From NCBI GenBank assembly GCA_045837725.1, contig JBEWZL010000013.1, positions 62,001 through 126,000 on the forward strand: a stretch of DNA of 64,000 nucleotides, read 5' to 3'. The position numbers and the translations under genes were made by a program. Position 1 is the first letter of the stretch. Each line of letters begins with the position of its first letter. This document shows positions 22,790-34,993 of this stretch, one piece after another. The notes under the pieces are model-generated. The model was not told the DNA's origin, did not search any database, and saw nothing but the letters and a program-made list of their open reading frames with translations. The DNA is from Vermamoeba vermiformis. Taxonomy: Eukaryota > Tubulinea > Echinamoebida.

Positions 22790-25484
22790 TTATACTTCTT
22801 TGGTACTCGCTACGCTGTGCATCTGCTGACTGTGCGAAGAATTGCCGGATCTGCCAGTAGTATGGGAGCTCTTGCCGGACTTGGCTGAATCATTGCTCTT
22901 CATTTTTCGGTCATGAGCTTTGAGTTCAGCTAATCTCTCGCGAAGTTGTTGTTCGCGTCTTGACAGCAATTCAAGCTGTTCTTGCACCGCTTCAAAGGTC
23001 TCAGGGACATTAGTAGACGTAGGAGGGGTGCTGCTCCAAGTGGATCCGTTTCGCTTTCTCGTCGGATCGTTAGATCCGGTGGCCACGTAGTAGATCTTGG
23101 GAATCAAGAGAATACATAGTGTAGCCGTCACTCCCCATAGAATAGCGATGGATCTGATCAAGAAGTCGATATACCGATCTGAAATTCCGATCGCGAACAG
23201 CACGAGCAAGATTAACGCTGCAAAAGTGATGTTGTACATGGCAATCAAGATGAACTTGGACTCGTTGTACTCGCTGCGGATCTTGCGGGACCAAAAGCCA
23301 AGGACCACGCCTGCCAAGATGAGTAAAGCCTTGTATATGATGAGTACAATAGCGAACGGCAAAGAGTTGTCGGTGGTGCAAGTTCGGTAGTTGAGCACGG
23401 GTCTGTTTTCGTCCAAAACAATGGTTTCCATCTGAGGAGTAAACGCTCCAGACCATACAGCCAATACTATGATCTCGATTGTAAGTGCTACGGCCATTAT
23501 ACGAAGCAAGTACATGTTGGTCAATTTGATCATTTTCAAGCTGTGTTCGTGGAAGATCCGCCATACGCGCCAAGTCTTGGTAAGCAATGCGCTGAACATT
23601 AAGACGAATCCAACGCCAGCGAGCCAGTAACGCAAGTTGCACATAGCAGTAGTTGTTTCTAGCACCCAAAAGAACAATGAAGCGTAGATCATGGCGGCAC
23701 CAACGATGATCAGTTCCACGAAAAGTAAAGAAGAAGCGATAATCTGAGGTCTGTTGCGCCATGTAGCAAATAATATCATCATCACGAAGCAGGCCAGTAT
23801 TCCAAGAGCAGCAGCGGCTATAATGCCCTGTTCTTCTTTTCGTCCGTACCACGAGATCTGCTCTTGGCGCTCGTCCCAAGCAGGCATCGGATAGATCAAT
23901 TCGCTGGCAGAAGCAGCAATAGGAAGGACTATAACATCGTCATTGGTGCCGTTGAACTGAAGCGTTGCGCCGACTTGCGTATCCACGATCTGACCAAACG
24001 AGTTGAACTGAAGTTGACCGTAGAAAGTAGGTTGACTGAGTCTGTTAATCATGACACGCATATCTTCAATGGCTAACGAGTTAGAGGACTCAGCGGCGCC
24101 TTGGATCGATAAAGCACAGGCGAATTGGCATGCAGCATGGTAACTCGGAGAATAACCGAACCTGGCCACAAAGGTGTCATAGAAGATTTGGGGGCTAGCT
24201 CTATCAGGCTATGCATAAAATAGCGATTAAAATCATAATTTATCATTTGTGTACCGAGATCCCAATGCTATTTCTAGCATTTACGGCAAATCTTAAAATT
24301 CAAATAAACATACCGTATCGGGGAAGAAATGCAACGTGCTAGATCCATCTTCTTTGTATACTCGACCAGTCAATCTTCTGTCCCAAAGAGTTGTTCCGGT
24401 AACGTAACGGCCCGAATCTCCAAGCACCTGTCGAAAAGTTGGGGCATCGCTGGTGCATACTGATAATAAGAATGCGGGTGCGGTGTAGTTCATTTCTTGC
24501 GCAGCTTGAATGAAGGCGTAGCAACCAGGAGCGAAAACAGCGCCAGCAACGACATCCGGTTGAACTTGTTGCAGTTGAGCGATGACTTGCTTCATATTAG
24601 TTTTAGCATCATTGGTAAGCTTGGCAGCATATGGAACGGTGATATCGATGACCACATCCATTCTGTTGTCGTCTGCGCCATCCACAGCGCCTTGTCGAAC
24701 AGCTTGGAAGTAAAGCTCATTGGCGCCAGTTTCGCGGAATACTCCAACAGTCTTAGCGCCTTGCACTCTAGCTAAAGATATAGCTGGGGGAAAGATGCTA
24801 GCTGCACTAGGCTGGACGCCGACTAAGTACTCAAATCTGCGACCCTGAACGGATGTGCACGGAGTAAACATGTTGCTGTCGCATTCAAAGATCGAAGGCG
24901 ATGAGCCAGCTAGCAATAGATAAGCGTTAGTTTAGCTCCGATGCCGTGCATAAAATAAATAAATTTAAATATATCGAATTTTCCATAAAAGGAATTGCTT
25001 TCAAGCGCAAGGATACGGTTTATACTGACGGCAGTATTAAACCAGAATAATTGCAAAGTATCTTTCGCACGAGATTATTGCATAATTGATAAATATACGC
25101 ACCTGCAGCACAAGACAATATGTTGTGTTTTTCCGCCTCGATCGCGTGCACCTCCGTCAAAGAACTTGAAAAGGGAGCCAACATAGCATTAACAACGCCA
25201 TAAGTACCATTAGCTACGGCTCTAATCGCGTCGATCGTATTTTGGGCCATCTGCGCATCTGTTGGGGCACCAATGTCGATTGAAATTAATTCGACGGGAT
25301 GATAGGTCCCGTTAACTAATACTCCGCCACGGGCATTGATTAATTCGCTCCATAATATCTCGCCATCACGTAGGACTTTGGCTGAGGTCAAAGTGGAATT
25401 GAGTGGCTGGATGGAGACGATCCTCATGACTCCAAACACCGAGATTACGTGCAATAATAGCACGAATACGATGCCTTTCTTCAT
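22790..25484 (-). CDS. Class C (GABA-B-like) G-protein-coupled receptor
   Basis: Three exons (25484-25103, 24909-24314, 24208-22790) sum to 799 codons. A signal peptide (MKKGIVFVLLLHVISVFGV) precedes a bilobed periplasmic-binding-like ligand domain (about residues 20-400), then seven membrane helices, including the family hallmark RYWLAGVGFVLMFSALLTKT and WRVWRIF in TM3. The cytoplasmic tail holds a coiled coil (EQLELLSRREQQLRERLAEL) like the dimerisation helix of GABA-B receptors, then a Ser-rich end. In dictyostelids such Grl receptors sense GABA, glutamate or peptides in development; the ligand here is unknown. No frameshift. The cysteine-rich domain of metazoan mGluRs is absent, as in GABA-B. 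Confidence 0.93.
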
Positions 25485-26700
25485 TATAATATTATCTAAA
25501 CGGTAATATAAGTAAATATACCCGTAAGATTGCGCAAGAGTATATTTTAAAGCCTTACCTAAGCTTGAAAAAACTAACGAATTGACCGTAACGCGAAAAG
25601 CTCTAGTGTGTTCGTCAGTTGGCAGAGATCGATGAAAAATTATTGTGCTGTTTCACTTTTCGAATTTAAATCTCGCGCATTGATTGCTGACACGCGCTTG
25701 ACATTTGAACAAAACTTAAAAATTACTTGTTTGTGATTGGTGAATTTCAGTCATCTTTGGCAAGTTCAAAATTATTAAGATATTTAAGAATGTCGATGTA
25801 TACTTAACTGCACCTTAATTGACTTGATAAAAATCTTGATCTAACCTCGGAGTTGTTGCAGCAGAGGTGATCGATCCAAGCAGCCAATAGGAGGTTAAAG
25901 AATGTTTGGCATTCTAACTGCCACAGCCAATATCTCGGGTATATCCCGGTTCACCTTCCCTAGGGATAAAAATTTAAATTTAAACTGGACGCTCGTCTGA
26001 TTCGTAACGTTGGTCCAAGTAAAGAAGATGATTGATATACTTGACGTACCTTAGTCGAAATGGTAGCATTGATTGATATACAACCCAAAAGTCATGACGG
26101 TTCGGAGTTAAGGACTGCTTTGGTGTGTCGGTTTTGATCGGCTATTTGCTTTATTTAGAAGTAAGCATTTAATGTTCATCATTGTTTTCGTCCCTATTGA
26201 AGATTGTCATGTAATAATAATTAAAATAAATATTTAAATAATATTTTTTCGAGATCAACGGCATTCATACAGCTGATATTAGTTTGATGGTGATTTAATA
26301 GCATTAATATGCCTCGTCGGGATTATTTAAATGAGATCTTATTTAATTGAGCTGCTAAGTTGATCGAATATATTACACGCGCTTGATATCAAGAGCGGTG
26401 AGGTGAAGCATACTCATTGGACGTTCTCTTATAAAATAGATTTGTGGCGATGAAACCAAAAGGTTTGAAAAGAGCGGCAAATTGCATTTTGATTCAGTTC
26501 CATCATTTCGAAGACAGAATAGCAACAATGCTTTACATCTTCAGTAACTATTCAGTAATAAAACGGCTTTATGAATAAATTGGAAGCGCATGAGACAGAA
26601 AATGTCGTAAGGTAAGTAAGCCAAATCTGGATTGAAATGAAAAATGAACGAAAGCAATTACAAAGGGAGAATATAAATTATGGAAAAATTAATGAAATTT
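25485..26700. other. Long intergenic region, 1.2 kb
   Basis: AT-rich, with many stops in all frames. It holds the promoter of the receptor gene. I see no RNA gene, repeat or conserved motif. Confidence 0.5.
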
Positions 26701-26713
26701 ATCTATCCTCAGG

Positions 26714-27156
26714 GAGGTGGCTACTCGACCAGATGCTACAAATCCACTGATTGCGGGCGACAATGAGCCTGCAGCGGAAATTACGGCTTTGACTATGAAG
26801 CCATCGAGCAATTCAACGACAGTAATGTATATGCTCGAAGCTTTGACGGTGGGTGTGCCTTTTTGCCCGAAACCTACAAAGTCAAACCCCTCAACCCTGA
26901 TGGAGGCTGGCATCATGTTCCAATAATAATGGAGATCGAACGATCAGTATATTTTAATCCCTCGAGCAACAGTTCGTACAACTTAAAACGGCGCTCATGT
27001 ACGATTACTCTCTACAGAAGGCAAGTTCGAGTTGGAGGAAAACAGACCTCGCATGTACTCGAAATTATTAACCGCCACTCTACTGCGATACCTAAATTGC
27101 AATACCAGTATTGCGGTATTAATTCAGTAAGCTCAATGAACGTTTTTCTAAATTAA
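26714..27156 (+). CDS. Orphan open reading, doubtful
   Basis: A 130-codon open stretch (26766-27156: NYGFDYEAIEQFNDSNVYAR, then FDGGCAFLPETYKVKPLNP) follows a Cys-containing stretch (GGYSTRCYKSTDCGRQ) from which it is separated by one in-frame TGA. A polypyrimidine-like AG (26712) precedes it and could be a splice acceptor. I know no family for it. It might be a decayed gene, a short exon set whose intron I missed, or chance. Confidence 0.3.
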
Positions 27157-27246
27157 GATTTTCTGAGCTCACAAGTTTTCGGCCACTTAACGAAGGAATT
27201 TAGAATCAGTTTTGTTTCATACCTTTATCACAATAATATCGACACC

Positions 27247-27699
27247 ATGGACTTTGTAGTCGAGAGAAGTTTCTTGCGTAAATTGCTCTTGTTCGATGGG
27301 ATCGCAACCGGATTTCCAAGTGCACTCGCCGTAGTCTATCATAAAGCATTAATGCCAATCCTCGGCTTCTCGTCAAATTATTTGATATGGAAATTTGGTG
27401 CTTTAGCAGCATACGGAGGCTTAATTGTAGTTGGCGAGCGGATCAACAAAAAATTATTGCAGAAAAATTCAGGAAAATCGAATAACACCCCTACCTGGCT
27501 TGTTATGTTTGGCGCACTATCGAATATCGTGTTCAGCATTGAAAGCATTTTTGTATTGCTTTCAAACAAGATTCCGGCAATTACCTCGCTCGGACAAAGC
27601 ATGCTGGCTTCGGTGGCAGCTGGAGGACTCGCTTTTCCTGCCATATTTTTGTATTTATGGAGTAAACAGCAGAGAGCAGTCAATTCAAAAGATGACTGA
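27247..27699 (+). CDS. Small four-helix integral membrane protein
   Basis: Single-exon gene of 150 residues. Four hydrophobic helices are visible: LLLFDGIATGFPSALAVVYH, WKFGALAAYGGLIVVGERI, WLVMFGALSNIVFSIESIFV and MLASVAAGGLAFPAIFLYLW, with a short basic loop after helix 2 and a charged C-terminus. The arrangement resembles small bacterial DUF-type membrane proteins with an FD(A/G)xATG start, but I cannot name a family. The ATG lies at the beginning of a clean frame and no intron is needed. Confidence 0.7.
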   Translation: MDFVVERSFLRKLLLFDGIATGFPSALAVVYHKALMPILGFSSNYLIWKFGALAAYGGLIVVGERINKKLLQKNSGKSNNTPTWLVMFGALSNIVFSIESIFVLLSNKIPAITSLGQSMLASVAAGGLAFPAIFLYLWSKQQRAVNSKDD

Positions 27700-28041
27700 G
27701 CTCCGTTAGCGATCTGGGATCTGACTAGTTAACGGTCCTTGTTACATTAGTATTTAATTAAGTAGAAGATAACTTAGATCGCTGTCATCGCGCGTAATGC
27801 TTCAATAAAAATAGGTTATAATGATTGGAAATAAGCATTTTTGATAGTTGTACTAACTCTACTTTATTTCTGCGCCTTTAAGATCTAGATCGCTCGAACA
27901 AAATCAAATTTGAACCAGGAGCAGCTTTAATGAGGCGGAGTATATGATAAACCATCATACAACGGTTGAATAGAACAATATTTAATAAATTAAGCGTCTT
28001 TATTTACTAAGAAATGCGCTTTTGGATCGTGTTATGAAGTT
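27700..28041. other. Convergent 3' spacer
   Basis: Lies between the convergent ends of the membrane-protein gene and ClpB. AATAAA-like signals occur near 27804 on the plus strand and 27990 on the minus strand. Nothing else seen. Confidence 0.5.
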
Positions 28042-31000
28042 TTAAGCAGTACTTTCCTTATTCTCTTTTTCCTCTTCAATTTCTTCCAAGAACTGCGTTA
28101 CTACCTTCTTTTCAACATTAAAGTCCAGCGCACCGTCTTTAACAACAATGGTCACGCGATCTGCGTCGCCGATAGCGCCTTCAATCATCTTCGTGGCCAA
28201 TGGGTTCAAAATTGACTTTTGAATGACACGCTTGAGCGGGCGAGCACCATAAGTGACATCATAGCTAAACAGAAAAGTCAATATGGGACTTTCCAAATCC
28301 AGATCCGGCTTGCTTACCCATGGTTGGCCAACCAATTACGAGCATCGGATGATACATCTAGAACAATCTTCTTTTCGTACATAAGGTTCTCAAGTTCTAA
28401 TATCAAAAAGTCAGCTCTGCCAAGGTACATCCGGACTCCTAAAATGAGACTTACTCTTGACTTGAATGTCAACAATGCGGTGCATTAACTTGGGCGACAA
28501 TCGATTGAACAAGATAATGTCGTCAATTCTGTTCAAGAATTCAGGCGGGAATTGTGACTTGACAACTGCCATCACCGAGTCACGTGCTTCAGAGCTCGGC
28601 GCGCCTTCAGGTAACGAAGCCAATGCATCGGCACCCAAGTTCGACGTCATGATAATGAACGTGTTTCTGAAGTCAATCTTGCGGCCTTGACTGTCCGTCA
28701 ATCTACCTTCATCCAACACTTGCAACAAGATGTTTGACACCTGTCACAACCTCTCGTTAGACAAAGTCTTGTACCAAATTAAATGTTCGGTTGTACCTCT
28801 CTGTGAGCCTTCTCGAACTCATCAAACAAGACCAATGAATAAGGTCTGCGTCTAACAGCTTCGGTCAAGACACCTCCTTCTTCGTAGCCAACGTAGCCAG
28901 GAGGAGCACCAATCAATCGGGACACGGAGAATTTTTCCATGTACTCGCTCATGTCAATGCGAATCATGGCTTGCGGACTGTCAAACATGAACTCGGCCAA
29001 TGCCTTGCACAGCTCTGTTTTACCAACACCAGTGGGGCCTAAGAACAAGAAGCTGCCCAGTGGTCTTTCGTGCGCGTGAAGGCCAGCGCGACTGATACGC
29101 ATGGCATTGCTGACAGCGCTGACTGCTTCTTCTTGACCGACAACAGCACCGTCTAACACGGACTCCATGTGCACTAATTTCTCTTTTTCACCCATCAACA
29201 AGTTCTGTGACACGATTAGTAATGATATTAAGGGTGATATAGATTCGTGTACTTACCGAGACAGGAATGCCAGTCATTCGGCCAACAACTTCGGCAATGT
29301 CTTTGGCGGTGACAGCATCACGCACCATGTTCGTGGTGGTAGCATTGCTGCTCCTGCGAGTATGTTTGTATTTGCATTTGAGCGCATATTTTAGGTACGT
29401 ACTTGGCTTTCTTCTTAAGCAGTGCTTCGTACTCGGGAATAACTCCGTAAGCTAACTCCGAGGCACGACTCCAATCTCCGCGTCGCTGCGCCAAGTCCAA
29501 CTCTCGTTTGGCCTCTTCGAGCTTGGCTTTGGCTGACTTTTCCTTTTGCAACAGCTCTCGTTCTGCGTGCCATTTTTGCATCAACTCATCCAACTGTCTG
29601 CCTTTTTCGTCGAGTTCTCTGTTGATCTTTTTCAATCTTTCACGGGAGTTTGGATCTTTTTCTTTTTGTAGAGCCGCTCGTTCAATGTTCAAAGTGATAA
29701 TTGCCCGATCTAACAATTCAATTTCTTCGGGCTTGCTTTCTTGTTGCAATCGCAATCGACTTGCCGACTCGTCAATCAAATCAATGGCCTATTCACACCA
29801 CAGATTAGATTCAGATTATAGTACTACAATGTGATATACCTTATCGGGCAAGAATCTATCAGTGATATATCGATTTGAATAGACCGCTGCTGCCACAATT
29901 GCATCGTCTGTAATTCTGACTCCGTGATGGATTTCATATCGCTCTTTCACTAAACATATGACGTTAATAACAATGCATTTCACTATATTACCACTTACAT
30001 CCTCTTAACATAGTAATTGTAGTCTCAACTGAAGGCTCTGAGACCAACACAGGCTGGAAACGTCGTGCCAAAGCTGGGTCTTTCTCAATGTACTAAAAGC
30101 ATTCTGAAGTTAGTACGGCCATATACAATCACCGAGGAAATTAATACCTTTCTGTATTCAGACAATGTTGTAGCGCCAACGCAATGTAATTCACCACGTG
30201 CTAGTTGAGGCTTCAGCAAGTTGGACGCATCCATGGATCTACGAACGAGTTAGAAGAATGGACTAATAGAGTGCGTATCGTTAATTGGTACGTACCCTTC
30301 AGCAGCACCAGATCCGACAAGTGTATGCAACTCATCTATGAATAAAATGACGTCGCCTTTGGCCGAGGCAATGTCCTTCAAAACTCCTTTCAATCTCTCT
30401 TCAAATTCTCCTCGGAACTTGGCTCCAGCAACCAATGCGCCTAGTAACATACGTTAATATAGGGCTTCAAAAAGGGTTGGATCCAGACTTACCGAGATCG
30501 AGTGCGAGTACGCGCTTATTTTTGATACTGTCTGGAACTTCGCCGTTTACGATTCGAATAGCCAGACCTTCAGCAATAGCCGTTTTACCGACACCTGTTG
30601 ATATTTACGAATTATTTTGAATTTATTTTCAATGATGACGTCATTTTTGGAAATAGATCTGAAATTGAAACAAAAACTTACCAGGCTCTCCGTACAGTAC
30701 TGGATTATTCTTTGTTCGTCTGCTTAAAACCTGAATAGTTCGCCTAATTTCGTCTTCTCTGCCAATTACGGGATCGAGTTTGCCATCTCGCGCCAATTTG
30801 GTCAGATCTTTCGTGAACTTCTCCAAATATTGTCCAGCGGGCACTGTAGCTCCTATTAGTATATCGGAGGCTTTACATTTCGGACGAAGAACGTACCTGC
30901 TTTTGGATCAACCCACGGCTCGTTCTGTTGGTGCTGATCTTGCTGGCGGCGAGGAGCTGGCGTAAAAAATTAATAAATATACCAGAAAACAACATTTCCA

Positions 31001-31364
31001 TATTAAAATAACTTCTATTCTCAGTTATCTCCTCGCGTGAATTCACCGTATTATTAATGAAAAATTTTGCTTCATAAAAATACTTTAACAAGCTTAGAAT
31101 AATTTAAAAAAATCTCCTATTGATATTGGACGTACCACTAGTGTTAAAGAATCGATTGGGACTATTATTCATTTTTTCCTGCATCGTGACAAATAAAGGC
31201 TTCGCACTTTTTGTGTTGAAGACAGATGCAGAGGCTGTAGCATTCTTTTTGGCACCTAAAGGCCTGAATATTGATGACGTAGAATAAAAATTGTTTTGCA
31301 AACCGCGCTTGTCGATGCGCGAGAGCAATCTGGTAGTTTGTTTGCAGATCTGTTGAAGTGACAT
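28042..31364 (-). CDS. Mitochondrial ClpB/Hsp78-type disaggregase
   Basis: AAA+ chaperone that, with Hsp70, threads aggregated proteins through its hexamer pore. About 14 short exons. The first encodes a mitochondrial presequence ([20 protein letters not shown]); NBD1 follows with Walker A split across an intron (GEPG | [12 protein letters not shown]) and Walker B ([13 protein letters not shown]); then the M-domain coiled coil ([20 protein letters not shown]), NBD2 Walker A ([16 protein letters not shown]), pore loop ([13 protein letters not shown]), sensor/arginine-finger region ([20 protein letters not shown]) and the C-terminal small domain ([14 protein letters not shown]). The usual Clp_N domain is missing: the presequence runs almost directly into [20 protein letters not shown], as in mitochondrial Hsp78. 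All junctions appear in phase. Confidence 0.95.
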
Positions 31365-32158
31365 GGTAACTCTTCTAATTGACAAATTAATGCACAATTT
31401 GTGTTTGCCAATGACTTTTGTAATTGGATCTGTCAGAGAAGCAACGCAGGTGACGTCAAAAAACGGAGTTTTTCAGAATTTCAGCGAAATTTCTGAGCAG
31501 CTGCTCTCCTTCGAACGCAGTATAGTCGCGTAAGCAACAAGATCATTATGCTCATTGGCATGTGGTATAGGAATAGAAAGAATACTTTTTCGGCCAGAGG
31601 GTAAGCTGAAAATCGGCCTAACAAAAAATAGTTTATTAGATTTATTTGGCTCGTGCGCACACTACTGATAAGTACTCACAATAGGCTTGTAATGGCACCG
31701 GAGTTATGGTGCAATTGGAAATCAGCTCAATTGCTATCACACCACGAAGCAAAGGGCAAGAGGGCAAGTCGGGTCTACGTCCAGATGCAACTTCTACGAC
31801 CAGAACGTTTATTCAAATTGAAAAAAATCCCCAAAATAATTTCGCAGATTACCCCATCTGTTGAAGTTCCAAAATCAAAGAGCGGGATAGATTTAAAAAA
31901 ATATTTATTTTTGGTTTCAATTTAAACCGACCAAAAAAAAACGCTTCTAGACCCTAAACTATGGCTTTAGCAACTTTACCGTTTGGCTTCTAGAACAATG
32001 TTTGGAAGAGTAGACCATTTTCCAAATTAGGAAAAGATCGCCGCTTGTACCTTCAAACTCTGAGCACATGGCTGAATGAGCAAGATGATAAATTGCTTGT
32101 TTTTTCATCAACAATTCAATCAATCGACAATCAAACAACAACAACAACACATAACAAA
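31365..32158. other. Divergent intergenic region with CRE-like site
   Basis: Promoter region shared by ClpB (minus) and the NmrA-like gene (plus). A perfect TGACGTCA palindrome, the CRE/bZIP site, lies at 31451-31458, 87 bases upstream of the ClpB ATG. An unclear 90-codon frame at 31653-31925 has no recognisable domain and I do not call it. Confidence 0.55.
31451..31458. promoter_or_regulatory. CRE/bZIP-like palindrome TGACGTCA
   Basis: Perfect 8-bp palindrome in the ClpB upstream region, a known bZIP (CREB/ATF) site in other eukaryotes. Function here is inferred only from sequence and position. Confidence 0.4.
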
Positions 32159-33265
32159 ATGAGCAACCTGTAAGTACCGGATCCACGTGTACAAAGTAAG
32201 CACATATCTAATTTTGTGTCAATATAGTCTTCGTATAGTAGTTACTGGCATTACTGGTCAGCAAGGTGGAGCAGCTGCTCGTCATTTATTGGCCAGCGGC
32301 AAGTTTGAAGGTAAGTCGCATCAAATTCATACTTTTAGATCAATCCTTAAATCTGTATCAATTTATATTCCTATAATATAATTCGTACATGTTAGTATTT
32401 ATTGAATGACCCTTTCTAATGAGTTTTTTTGTAGTTGCTGGCTTAGTACGCGACCCTTCAGCTGAAAAAGCCAAGGCTTGGGAAAGCAAAGGTAATATAC
32501 GATGCCTATATATATGTATTTGCTATAATTTCAATTTCATGCCGCACAATTTTTGGTTTGAATTGAAATTTACGGATCTTTATTTGATCAGGTGTTAAAC
32601 TCGTCAAGGGAGACTTAGAAGATGTTTCTTCCCTCGAATCAGCATTCAAGGGTGCTCATGGTGTCTACCTCGTAGTTAATTTCTGGGGCATCGGTCCCGA
32701 CGGTGAGCTTCGCCAAGGCAAAAACGCGATCGATGCAGCAAAACGCGCAGGAGTGAAGCACTTGGTCTACTCTTCAGTCGGAGCTGCTGATAAGAATAGT
32801 GGCGTGCCTCACTTTGAAAGCAAATGGGAAACAGAAAAGTACTTGGCTGCATCCGGATTGCACTACTCAACGATCCGACCAGTTTACTTTATGGAAAACT
32901 TATTCTTCCCTGACACTATTAAGGACGGCGTATTTTATCAAGCTATGAAGCCCACCGACAAACTTCAAGCTATTGCCGCTGATGATATTGGTGCTTTTGC
33001 CGCAATCGCCTTTGAAAAACCGGATCTGTTGCCAAATAAGGCAATCGAGATTGCCGGAGACGAGCTTACTATGCAAGAGTGGACTAAAGTTATCGGCGCT
33101 AAGAAATTCCAAGAAGTTCCTCTTGAAGTCCTGCCTCACGAAGCGAAGGTCATGTTCAAATTCTTCCAAGACGTTGGATACGGCGCTAACGTCGCTGAAT
33201 GCAAGAAATTGTATCCTAATTTGACCGATTTGAAGACTTGGGCGGAAAAGAACCTCAAGCATTAA
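32159..33265 (+). CDS. NmrA-like NAD(P)-binding protein
   Basis: Atypical short-chain dehydrogenase, related to NmrA and human NMRAL1/HSCARG, which sense NADPH/NADP rather than catalyse. Four exons (32159-32169, 32228-32310, 32435-32491, 32592-33265) sum to 275 codons. The Rossmann start RIVVTGITGQQGGAAARHLL carries GxxGxxG; then VAGLVRDPSAEKAKAWES, KLVKGDLEDVSSLESAFKG, a mid-strand HLVYSSVGAADKN and the family's HFESKWETEKYL and RPVYFMENLF. The first coding exon is only 11 nt. Cytosolic redox sensor or reductase; the substrate is not shown by the sequence. Confidence 0.9.
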
Positions 33266-33305
33266 TACGAAAATAAATTAATAAATTTATAAATATTTAG
33301 TCGTT

Positions 33306-34993
33306 TTATAAGAGTACAACAGATACGATACTTAGCAACAACCATAACATTGCAATGGCGCTGCCAGAGCTAGTTACAGGTGTTTTCGTCGATGAAGGTG
33401 CAACAGCGTTGGGTGCATCCGAAGCGGCAGGTGACTGGTTCGGTTGTTGACTGGCGCTTTCAATTGCTAGCTCAAAGACATTTGGAGAAGGTACTTTCTC
33501 ACACATAGCCATGACAGCTGGGCAATCATTGAGCAATGAGTTGTTTGACGAAATCAGTGCCACTACCGATTCAATCGTGCATTCATCGTAGGTGACACGT
33601 GGTGCATTTTGAACTCTATAGTACCAGTTGTATATCGCTTCTGTTGGCATACGACCTTGAATGACCATGGTGTCGTCAAGACCATGCATGAGACATGTTG
33701 TCAAGAACAGTCCATCGACGAGTGGATCACGCACAAAGTCGGTGTAGATGGAGAGGTTTGCGTAGTGACCAAGTCTTAATCAAATAATCAGGTGCATTAG
33801 GGTCAGAATATGCACTACTGAAGCCGAGATTTCCCAGCATTGACGTGTCAATGAACGAGTTCATGGAGAAGAGTCTGTTGGGCAAGTAGTTCCATGCATA
33901 GCGAGGGAACAGACAGTAGGTCTCGTTGCCTGGATTGGCTGCGGCACATGCTTCATTCACTCGACTTTGGTACAGGACTGAACCGTAGGCGAGCATCTGT
34001 GGGAACGAAGGACCGCTCCATGAGGGAGTGAAGTCAGTGAACCATCCTGCATTCATCAGACCTGAGATTTGTGCGTTGGGGAATTTCTAGACGAGATAAT
34101 CGTTAGATCTAACTGAGAACTGACTTGGCGAAAGGTACGTACTTTGTTGAACCAGTCCATATTCGACGTCACTCCTCCAAGTGCACCTGCACTGCCTCCA
34201 CGAACGACAATTTCAGTAGCGTTGACAATGTCGTAGTTGTTCATTATGTCTACGGAAGAGACCAGTTAGATGAGGTTTGAATAAATCGGTTCTGATACGT
34301 ACCTTGAATAACACCCTCAACGATCAAATGACCAGCAAAGTAGAATCCATAAGTATCATTCGACACTGACTTGCGAGTACCAGTCCACAAGTCACTGCTG
34401 CAGTACGGAATGTGAACTCGTGTCCAGTTCCAAAACGCCTGTCAAAAAATATGACACGTGTCAATCGAGGAAAGAATTGAAAGCTATAGTACTCACTGGA
34501 TTGAGGACAGGATCACCCGAGAAGGCTGTTCTTCCAGGAATAGGATTGTTGAAGTAATTCGAAGAGCCAAGCTCGTTCTACATTATTCGGGTCAGTCGGT
34601 GTTAAATCAAGCTGATTCGCCTACCATTGAGCGAGTCGTGCACAGTTTTTGGTCAAGACAAAGACCTCCGCCTTCAAGCGAGATTAACCATTTGTTAGGG
34701 ACCGAACCTGCGTGCACACGTTAGAACTTTAATTAACAAATGGATCTTCATCCTGAACTGTCTTTCAATAATTACCTTTCGAATAGTAATATCCTGCTGG
34801 AGTCCCGTCCATACTAAACGGCGACTTGAGTTAGAAAGAAATTTAAACTGCATCAAATCCGGAAGCAACGAACATACCAGCGTGCACCGGTTGCTTGTAC
34901 GAGCGTTTCGTCCAATAACTTTAACGGTAAAGTATCTTGGCAGGCTATTAGCTGAACGAGCAATAGTAAGGCCACGGTTAATTTGAAGATCAT
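33306..34993 (-). CDS. Notum/pectin-acetylesterase-like GPI-anchored hydrolase, copy 1 (one +1 shift)
   Basis: Secreted alpha/beta hydrolase of the Notum/PAE family. Seven exons (34993-34878, 34813-34776, 34707-34625, 34577-34497, 34438-34303, 34249-34143, 34086-33306). A signal peptide (MIFKLTVALLLLVQLIACQD) is followed by CMDGTPAGYYYSKG, the oxyanion motif WLISLEGGGLCLDQ, and the nucleophile elbow VVRGGSAGALGG. The C-terminus is a Ser/Thr linker plus hydrophobic tail (SAIAMLWLLLSIVSVVLL), fitting a GPI signal. Versus copy 2 there is one extra base at about 33774-33778, right after DYLI; the frame then breaks, and beyond it the match resumes in the +1 frame (RDPLVDGLFLTTCLMHGLDD with the catalytic His region). 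Confidence 0.85.
34452..34463. promoter_or_regulatory. 12-bp palindrome TGACACGTGTCA inside an intron
   Basis: A perfect palindrome centred on CACGTG in the fourth intron of Notum-like copy 1; the same site is at 38041-38052 in copy 2. It may be a bHLH/bZIP site, or simply preserved by recent duplication. Confidence 0.35.

Noticed and set aside
23070-23879. Long minus-strand frame inside the GPCR
   Set aside because: It is a shifted-frame shadow of the seven-helix exon, rich in Arg and His with no family match.
31653-31925. 90-codon plus frame upstream of the NmrA-like gene
   Set aside because: No domain, no supporting splice or neighbour signal, and AT-rich ending; insufficient to call a gene.
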